A stretch of 64,000 bases of DNA. Origin: Posidonia oceanica. Lineage: Eukaryota > Streptophyta > Magnoliopsida > Alismatales > Posidoniaceae. The stretch spans positions 105,445,501-105,509,500 of the forward strand of contig JAZBRS010000026.1 in assembly GCA_037176725.1 (NCBI GenBank). Reading direction: 5' to 3'. Both the position numbers and the translations under genes were made by a program. The notes beneath the pieces were generated by a model. That model saw only the letters and a list, made by a program, of their open reading frames with translations. It was not told the origin of the DNA and made no database searches. Of this stretch, positions 57,191-64,000 are shown piece by piece. Position 1 is the stretch's first letter; each line of letters begins with the position of its first letter.

Positions 57191-58789
57191 TTATTTCAAT
57201 GCACCAAACCAAAACAAAATTAAAACCTTATTCAGCTACAGTGCTACAGTGTCGCCCGACACTGCAGCAACTTCGCCGGGGAAGAAGAGGCTCGCGGCGG
57301 CGGTCCGACATGTGGAAGGCCGGTCTAAAGCTTCTAGAAGCTGGAGGGAGTCCGTCCAGTGGCTCCTGTCGCTTCAGCGGCGCACGACGATGGTCGGAGT
57401 GGTCTACCAGTCTCGGTGAACTTCTGCAGAGGAGGTCAGAGGTGGTGCGAGCGTAGGAGGTTGCCACGATGCTCGAGGGCTGCTGGATCACCTTCCTGGA
57501 GGTCTGGCGATGCTCAGGGAGCAGATCTGGAGGAGCTGCGGTGGCTGAGGCTCACTGTCGACGTCGGCGGCTGCTACAGAGGAAGCAGCGGACGAAGCAG
57601 GTGCTGGAGGCAGCGGCGAAGCTCGGGGGCTGCTGGATCACGCTCCTAGAGGTCCGACGAAGCTTGAGGGAAGGTCTAGAGGTCAGAACTGCTCTGGAGT
57701 GCTCTGTCGACGTCGGTGCAGAGGTTCGGTGGCGCATAGAGGCGGAGCAGGTGCATGGGGCCTTGACAACGGTCGTGAGGGGCTAGAGTAGGTCCCTGGC
57801 GCTTCTGCGGAGCTCGGGGGAGGTTCCAGAGGAACGGCAGAGGTCCGAAGCGCTCGGCATGCGGCAGCGACTGTCGGAGCTCGTCGGGGAAGACAACTAT
57901 GGCGGCGGAGGTGAAATCCTAACCTACGGCCCTAAACCTAGTTCTAACTATCTAGAAAGCAAGGTAGGCATGCATGGAGCTTAAATATGAGGTCTGTTAC
58001 CTGTGACGATGGCCGGTGCGTGCTGGCAACGTCGGGTGGGTGTTGCAATCCGACGGGTGGTCGCGACGGCGTTGCGGAGGACAATGGTGGCGCACAGCGA
58101 TCGGAGGTTGTTCCTGCGGTCGCGAGGAAGGTCCAGAGCTGCTCAGAAGCCGGTTTGCCGCACTGGAGCTGAGGTTCGGATTTTTGGGTGTAGTCTGAAC
58201 TTCTAGGCTCTCTCCGGTGGTTTATGGCTCTCTGGGTGCTGATGAGCGTCTCTCTGGATTGGTGGAGGCTCTGTGAGGGTGGAGGGGAAGCTAGATTGGG
58301 GTTGTGCGGTGTCTGGAGTGGAATGGGTGTTTCTGGTGTTTTTGAGCTGAAATGGCGCGTAGGTGTTTGTGGTGGAGAAGGGGGTTTGCTGGGTGTATGG
58401 CGGTGAGTTGGGAGTTGGGTGAGGTTGCTGAGTGTTTGGTGAGTGCTGTGGAGAAATTTGGGGGGCTGGGGATGGCTGTGGAGGCTTGGAGGTGAGCTGG
58501 GAAGCTTCTGGTCTGCGTGTGGGTTCTAGTTTGGGTCTGGGAGTGTGCTCTCTGGTAATTCTCTACGGCCAACCTCTGGAAGGGAAGAAGAAGGATGGGT
58601 TTTGTTCTGGAGCTGCCACTTGATTAGGCATGGGGTGTGCAGTGGCTGGGGATGGGTATGCAGGCTTTGGCAGTCTCTGGGAATGCCGACGAAGGTGGCT
58701 GTGCAGAGGCAGTGCCAGACGGTGGCGTAGGGCAACCGTCGGGCAGAGAGGTGGAGTGTTGACGAGGGAATTGCTGTGAATGCAGGAGG

Positions 58790-59320
58790 TTGAGTGTCGG
58801 CCTACAGCTGATGATGATATTCGAAGAAGGAGGGAAAAGAAGGAGAAGGAGAGGAGAAGGTTGTGCAGGCTGGAGAAAGAAAAGGAGGAAGGAGAAGGAG
58901 GTAATGGGCTGGGCCTGGGAAAAAAGAAATGGAAAAAAGAAAGAAGGGAGAGGAAGCGGGCCCGGCTTGGCCGTGTGAAAAAAGAGAAATAAAAAAAAGA
59001 AGAGAGGAGGTAGGCCGGGCTGGTGGAGTGGGCTGGAGGAAAGAAAAGGAAAAAAGAAAAGAAAGAAGGGGGAGGAGAGGAGGTAGGCTTGGGCTTGAAA
59101 ATTAAAATAAAAAAAAAGAAAAGGAGGGGGAAGGAAGAGGAGAGGACTGTGGGCTGGGCTTGGCTTTTGAAGAAATAAAAGAAAAAAGAAAAGGGGAGGA
59201 GAAGTGGGCTGTGTTGGGTTGGGCCTAAAAAGAGAAGAAAAAGAAATAAAAAGGGGAGTAAAAGAAGAAAAGGAAAGGAAAGAAAGAAAGAAAGAAAGGA
59301 AGATGGATTGGGCTTGGGCT
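58790..59320 (+). repeat. Long purine-rich tract
   Basis: GAAGAAAAGGAGGA-type sequence broken by GTGGGCTGGGCTTGG-like words every 60-80 bp, giving a loose tandem pattern. No gene. Confidence 0.75.
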
Positions 59321-59339
59321 TTGGAAATGGGTTTTGTGT

Positions 59340-59530
59340 GAGTGTAAACCTAGTGTTTTTCTAGGGTTTTAGGGTTTAGGTTTTACCTAGGTTTTCTAAG
59401 GTTTAGGGTTTAGGTTTACCTAGGTTTTCTAGGGTTTAGGGTTTACGTTTTTACCTAGGTTTCTAGGGTTTAACCTAGGGTTTTGTAAGTGTAAACCTAG
59501 GGTTTCTAGGATTTTGGTTTCTAGTTTTCT
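59340..59530 (+). repeat. Repeated ACCTAGGTTTTCTAGGGTTTAGG words
   Basis: CCTAGGTTT and TAGGGTTTA recur about five times in 190 bp. TTTAGGG resembles plant telomere sequence, but the units are not regular TTTAGGG, so it is not a telomere tract. Confidence 0.7.
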
Positions 59531-59627
59531 AAGTTTTTAATTTTCTGGTTTTTTTGTGTGGGGATTTTCTAAGTCATTTCACCAGAGAGAGAGCCACTAA
59601 ATAGGGGTCAAAAGTGGGGTGTCAACA

Positions 59628-59632
59628 CCGCC
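59628..59632. repeat. Target-site duplication CCGCC, right copy
   Basis: It directly follows TGTCAACA and matches 54825-54829. Confidence 0.92.
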
Positions 59633-60057
59633 TTAGGGTGAATATAAACCGACGTTGTACGCCAACATTTGTCACACAAGAGCGGATTAGCCAAGAAAAA
59701 CCGATCTCCTCGGCTGTGTCGGGGGTGCCTAACAACTTCCCTGCACGTAACAGGAGTCCTTACCCTTTCTCTAGACCGTATTGACCTTGTGTCATATACA
59801 TTTGGATCGGATTACCATCTTTTAAATTGCATGAGTTTTCTCACATGCTTTACACGGTTTTCCTAGTCTTCCCATTTTAATAGATTAGGTGGTGACTCCA
59901 TGTCTTCTTCATTTTCGTTTTCCTTTGCGTTCTTCGCTAGTTTTCCCGGTGTTTTCGAGTCGAGTTTTCCTCCCCGGATTCACCATTGACCATGTCTTCC
60001 TCCCTCTATGCCGACCGGCACCGCGTCGTCGACCGAGTGACGAGCGGTCACAAAGAG

Positions 60058-60939
60058 AAATTACATGCGTGCAGCCTGGAGAACTATTCTACAGTCAGCC
60101 GACGAAGGTGGATGACGACGGATGGCGAGCTCGGGAGGCGGCCTGGATGCAGGGGAACACTCAGGAGGCTTTCTCACACATAGGGGGGACACTCAGGATC
60201 GCTTGGGAGGGGAAGAAGTGCTCTGGTTCTCTCAGGTGTTCCTGTGGTCATCGGTGGAAGGTTGGGTCTGTTGGTTTTGTTCGGCGAGGCCTGCACAAGG
60301 TGGTCAGTGGCAGGGTGGTGGAGAGGTCGTGGAAGGAGGTGGCGTGCACGGAAGATGGCACAGGGTGGTAGGGCGTGGTCAGGCAGCGATGCCAAAGCGC
60401 CAAAAGGTGGCCGTGCTGTCAGGGAGCAAGGTACAGGGTGGCAGTTCGCGCGGGAGAGACTTGGACGGGCGGCTGAGGCTTGTACGGGCAGCTCCAGGGA
60501 GAGGTGCTGGCTCCTGGGGCAAGCCAAGTGGTGTAGCTGTCCGCGGGGAGCGGTGGAGCTGGCAGAGGGCGGCCTTGGGTGCGGCAGAGCTTGTGCCAAA
60601 GGGGCTGCCACGGCCGACGTGTTGGACGCTCAACTGAGCTACGTCCTACATAAGACGCTGGCATAGGCAGCGTCCAACGTAGGACGCTGTCATGCCTAGC
60701 GTCTTACATAAGACGCAATCCCAGACAGCGTCCAACGGTCCAGAGGGGTTTTAGGGGTTTTTCTTGGGATTTTCTTAGGAGTTGCCTTAGGTTAAGGCTT
60801 GGGTAAGGTTTGGGTAGGCTGAGGTGGGGGTTTAGATTTGGGTTAGGGTTTGGGTAGGTTTGAGGTCCACCAGGCCACGATCCGAGTAAGCTTCCAGAGA
60901 GATCCACCAACGACTAGTTGTCAAAACGGGGTGTCTACA
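60058..60939 (-). mobile_element. Truncated minus-strand LTR 7
   Basis: On the minus strand it begins TGTAGACACCCCGTTTTGAC at 60939 and runs through TCCACCAACG... and hairpins into GC-rich sequence, cut off by the end of LTR 6. No polypurine tract lies outside its start, so it is a 5' or solo LTR. The frames at 60122-60666 read through its GC-rich part and show no recognisable protein. Confidence 0.75.
60621..60736. repeat. Four-hairpin cluster in LTR 7
   Basis: A chain of arms GTTGGACGCT / ACGTCCTAC / TAAGACGCT / AGCGTCCAAC / GTAGGACGCT / AGCGTCTTAC / TAAGACGC / GCGTCCAAC. In the third hairpin a T-A pair has become A-T on both arms. It starts about 200 bp from the LTR start in the LTR's own direction. 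Confidence 0.85.
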
Positions 60940-62964
60940 CTATCTTGCACTACCAAAAACAGAAAACAAGCACACGTGAGTGACCACTCAATCGGTCACC
61001 CAGCACACACCCCAACTAGGCACACAACCAGCTCGGCAAGCAACGCCGAGGGAACAGGCGTAACTACGCCACAGGCATCTCTCCTAGATGCCACAACAGG
61101 GCATACATCATTGCCCACAATGCAAACTATTAAAAACATACCTTTGAAATCATCTTTTCTCTTTTCTCTTTTCCTTTCAAAACTATATGCATGCTCTTTT
61201 CAAAACCATATGGACACTTGAATTGGCCACTCTCACCAAATCAAGCCCAAAAACTGCACAATCTAGTCCCTCACACTCCTTGTGTGGACTAGACGGCCAG
61301 CCATGCCTGAATGCCCTCAATTGCATCCAAAACACACACACAGCACAGCAAACACTAAAACCAAAAGCCAACGCTGAGACACTGCTCAGCAAACCACAGC
61401 GCCTCACCAGCGCAGGACCTATGCCCCACAGGCACGGCCACAAGCACAGTCAACCACAAACACAAACAAACTGTGTCGTTACTCGGGCCCAAGCGACCAA
61501 CACCTGACCACATGAGTCCACTGAGGCATGACCACGGTGTCCCTGCACTGCCACGGCCAACTACCCTGTGAACGAGTGAGCCGTCCCGAACATGCAAGCC
61601 TCCAAAGGAAAGCCTACAAGCCTCAAAAGGCCAACCACACACTGGAAAGCCTGTCCTGTCTCTCAGCAGGACGCCACCAGAAGCTGGGCACGTGTCCACC
61701 CACCCTTGCCAAACACCACAGGGTGTGTCACAACACCCTAACTCAGTGCTCCAAACCCCTAAGGCTCCACACCCCTAGGCTCAGTCTACACCAAGCAGTC
61801 TAGGTACCCGTACTAGCAAGGGTATCACATCCAGCCACTTAGAGGTCTCATATCCCCTAGGTCCGCTACCACAACACCACCATGTACTATCAGTACCCTG
61901 AGTCTTCGGCACCCAGAGCAAGTGGAGTGTCATACCTCCAAGTCCAGTTGGCACCTTGACCCGCGGACCTCAGCCTCAATCTCGTGAACGACAATCAAGG
62001 AGTATCGCACCTCCAAGATCCGACAAACACTTATCTCAGCCTCTTGGTCTCAGGACCTCAACCTAGGCTACGCGCCCAACCAACTAGGAATGTCGTCACA
62101 TCCCCTAGTCCCGCTGACACGTCCCTCCGGCATCTTGGTCTGTTACAAACAGAAAACGCCGAAAGACTCTTTCCAAAACCTTTACAAAACCCATGCATTT
62201 TCTTTTCAAAACTCTTTTCGAAAACCATTTCGAAATCCTTAAATGGCAACTCAAAACACCACAAATCACAGTACCAAGCACAGCACGAAACCCACAAATT
62301 GAAATCACAACTTGAAAACACAGCCTCGACAGCTCCTCTGTCAGGTCCAAGAGCCATACTACAAAGCACAACACAACAGAGAAACAAATGCACCTTCTGG
62401 GCATAAGGTTTACCCAAGAGACACCACCCAGAAGCACAACACCGGTCCCGAAGTCCAAATGTACTTATGAGACCGAACGCCCACACAAACAGCACCTAGA
62501 ACACTAGGTTCTGGTGCCAAGGTCTAATCCTAAGATTATCATGTTCCCTAATGTCCATCTAGACCAATTAGGAAAAACCTTAGCATTTCTAGGTTATTTA
62601 GTCTTTTAATTCCAACTCTAACACAAGTGGAATCTTGCTAATTCATTTTAGACAATTCTTAACTTATCTCTAATCATTTGCCTAATTATCATCTTGCTCT
62701 AATCACCTACAATGTCCATTTAGCACTACTCACATTAGAATTATCAAAAACAAGTCCCTAAGGGCTTAAATGTGATTTACATAAAACCTAAGGGCTCAAA
62801 AGTAACTAAATCTCAAAAGTCAAGGACTAAAAAGCAGCTCCCAGAAAGTTCAAGGACTAAACAACAATATCCACTGAACTCAGGGACCAAAAAGTAATTT
62901 AATGTAAAACTAGGGACCTAAATGCAAACTAAATTTAAAGATCGGGACCGAAAAGTAATCCCAG
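60940..62964. other. Unassigned decayed repeat sequence
   Basis: No gene is supported. 61820-62130 has a loose repeat of phrases such as GTATCACATCC, GTGTCATACCTCC and GTATCGCACCTCC. 62740-62960 has CAAGGACTAAAAAGCA and GGGACCTAAATGCAAAC phrases like those inside the minus-strand LTRs, so another old LTR is likely. The frames at 61187-61507 and 61984-62406 lack any recognisable domain. Confidence 0.45.
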
Positions 62965-62966
62965 GC

Positions 62967-63022
62967 GTTAAACGCAGGGAGCACCTACGTCCAACGTTGG
63001 ACGTAGAGAACCCTGCATCCAA
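62967..63022. repeat. Hairpin cluster outside a defined LTR
   Basis: GTTAAACGC, spacer, TACGTCCAAC, GTTGGACGTA, spacer, GCATCCAAC. The inner palindrome is TACGTCCAACGTTGGACGTA: the outer bases changed from GC to TA on one arm and correspondingly on the other. Confidence 0.8.
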
Positions 63023-63136
63023 CACCTTGAAGTCCCAAATCCCTCAAAACTACTATTATGCATGTCCATTAATTAATCCATGATTAACTGCTAAATAAAC
63101 ATTACAAGAAAACTAGACTTTAACCACTGATTTTAG

Positions 63137-63350
63137 CCACGAACAATAAATCCGTGGCTAATTGATATATTTAGCCACAGAATAGCCACAGATACATAAG
63201 TTTCTATTAAAATAAAATATTATTTAGCCACAGTCACATGCCGTGGCTAACTATGAAATATCCATGGCTAAAATTTTTAGTTTAATAGAAACTTGTTTTT
63301 GCTACAGATTAGCCACTGAATTTGACCGTGGCTAATATTAAAACCTTGAA
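63137..63350. repeat. Subterminal TTAGCCAC/GTGGCTAA repeats
   Basis: About eight copies of an 8-12-base word (TTAGCCACAG, CCGTGGCTAA, ATGGCTAA) in mixed orientation. GAAACTTGTTTTTGC mirrors the earlier ATAAGTTTCTATTAAA, so parts can fold back. Such repeats bind transposase in CACTA elements. Confidence 0.65.
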
Positions 63351-63359
63351 AATTTAGCC

Positions 63360-63870
63360 ACCGCCCCCATTCCCTCTTTCTTTCCTATGAAACCACTTTC
63401 ATTTCCCACTACCACTTTCGTTTCTTCCGCACAAAGACCCCAAAATCCCCTCCTCCTCCTCCGTTCTCCCTTCTCCTTCTTCCTGCCACGGAGGAGAAAT
63501 CTGAGATTGATGGAGAGAGAACATGAGAGAGGGAGAGTGGGAGAAGAGGTCGCCATTCACTGCCACCGCCATCGTCCTTCTTCTTCTGCTGCTACTGGGA
63601 AGAATCCCAGAAGGTACTTCTGATTTGCCCACCCTCAGCTTCGGTTCCTGTCCCCTTCTTCTCTCCTCCTCCCTTGCGGAATATCCACCCCTCAGGTTCG
63701 TCATTGCATAAGTTTTTTTTTTTTTGGATGAGTTTGGAAGGTGAGTGGAATATCCTTTTCTTAGAAGGTGCATTTTTTAGATATTCAGGGTTGCCCATGG
63801 TGATCAATTCCAGGCAGCCCGCAACGAAAGTGCAGCAGCAGCTTTTAACCCCCAACCCCCTTATGTGACA
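63360..63870 (+). other. Possible transcribed sequence inside the transposon
   Basis: CT-rich sequence followed by short frames (63387-63623, 63523-63711) looks like a plant 5' untranslated region and first exon. It could be the transposase gene start or a captured host fragment. No domain is recognised and the frames are short. Confidence 0.3.
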
Positions 63871-64000
63871 ACTTAGTTTCCTACTCCCATATCCATCTCA
63901 AAATATAGTATGAAACATTGCCTTAATCTTGTTGGAATCCATCAGAGGACACATGGAACTAAATAAATCTTGTGTACAACAAAGGCATGTGATTCTTCAA

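Larger units (their letters stand above)
54830..59627 (-). mobile_element. Solo LTR in LTR 6, 4798 bp
   Basis: The plus-strand reading runs from TGTGACCGTCCGCC to GGGGTGTCAACA. Layout matches the other minus-strand LTRs: GGTGTTAGGCACCC near 55125, GACCTAAATGCAA-type phrases at 55860-57180, a GC-rich block at 57240-58770 and a purine block at 58790-59320. CCGCC duplications flank it and there is no internal region. The outer element continues on both sides. Confidence 0.95.
52937..60052 (+). mobile_element. Plus-strand LTR 6, interrupted by a solo LTR
   Basis: The left part, 52937-54829, starts TGTAGACACCCCATTTTGGC. The right part, 59633-60052, contains GGGGGTGCCTAACA, CGTAACAGGAGTCCTTACCC and TTTTCGAGTCGAGTTTTCC, as in the end of LTR 1. 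It ends GAGCGGTCACA, which mirrors the TGTGACCGTCC end of the solo LTR inside it. Without the insertion the LTR is about 2.3 kb. The next five bases are AAGAG; no second copy was identified. Confidence 0.85.
63100..64000 (+). mobile_element. Left end of a CACTA-like DNA transposon
   Basis: CATTACAAGAAAACTAG at 63100 resembles the CACTACAAGAAAA terminus of plant CACTA (En/Spm) elements with one change. The next 250 bp are full of AGCCACGG and CCGTGGCTAA words in both orientations, as in CACTA subterminal regions. The other end lies beyond the window. Superfamily is inferred from these two signs only. Confidence 0.6.

Noticed and set aside
59340..59530. Interstitial telomere tract
   Set aside because: TTTAGGG-like words occur, but the unit is CCTAGGTTTTCTAGGG with irregular spacing.
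60122..60666. Overlapping frames of 140-171 codons on both strands
   Set aside because: GC-rich LTR 7 body with no domain; frames are open on both strands at once because of base composition.
61187..62495. Several frames of 86-145 codons on both strands
   Set aside because: No recognised domain or splice-supported gene structure, and the sequence resembles decayed LTR material.

Overview
This is nuclear DNA of a flowering plant, probably a eudicot with a large, repeat-rich genome. The species cannot be read from the sequence. I see no intact host gene, tRNA, rRNA or CRISPR array. Almost everything is nested LTR retrotransposon material of the Ty3/gypsy Tat/Ogre type: a zinc-knuckle gag, a protease, a reverse transcriptase with YVDD, two RNase H domains in series, an integrase, very long LTRs starting TGTAGACACC or TGTTGACACC, and tandem repeats in the 3' untranslated region. 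A decayed plant-mobile-domain (PMD) gene and the end of a CACTA DNA transposon are also present.

Layout. 1-1620: tail of a decayed plus-strand gag. 1621-5019: a plus-strand LTR, followed to 8744 and again at 35305-35492 by tandem repeats and a polypurine tract of the same outer element. 8750-35299: a giant minus-strand element with 5.9-kb LTRs inserted in that outer element. It is bounded by GCATG target duplications and carries a decayed gag-pro-pol, itself split by a 5.35-kb solo LTR (17945-23297) with CCAGG duplications. 35493-36345: a plus-strand LTR fragment. 36346-48574: a gag-only plus-strand element with an antisense eight-exon PMD pseudogene, five stacked tandem arrays, a polypurine tract and a 3' LTR. 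48575-51289: an LTR fragment, then another polypurine tract and LTR. 51290-60052: hairpin repeats, a polypurine tract and an LTR interrupted by a minus-strand solo LTR (54830-59627, CCGCC duplications). 60058-60939: a truncated minus-strand LTR. 60940-63099: unassigned decayed repeats. 63100-64000: left end of a CACTA-like transposon.

Three patterns go beyond ordinary retrotransposon annotation. First, about twenty clusters of paired hairpins are built from GTTGGACGC and GCGTCCAAC; another LTR group carries hairpins of similar layout built from GTCGCC and GGCGAC. Second, the 3' UTR repeats contain a hairpin whose stem varies in step on both arms. Third, the antisense PMD gene is bracketed by two related copies of a hairpin-containing flank. 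Element boundaries with TSDs are read directly from the sequence. Family names come from recognised protein motifs, not from database searches.
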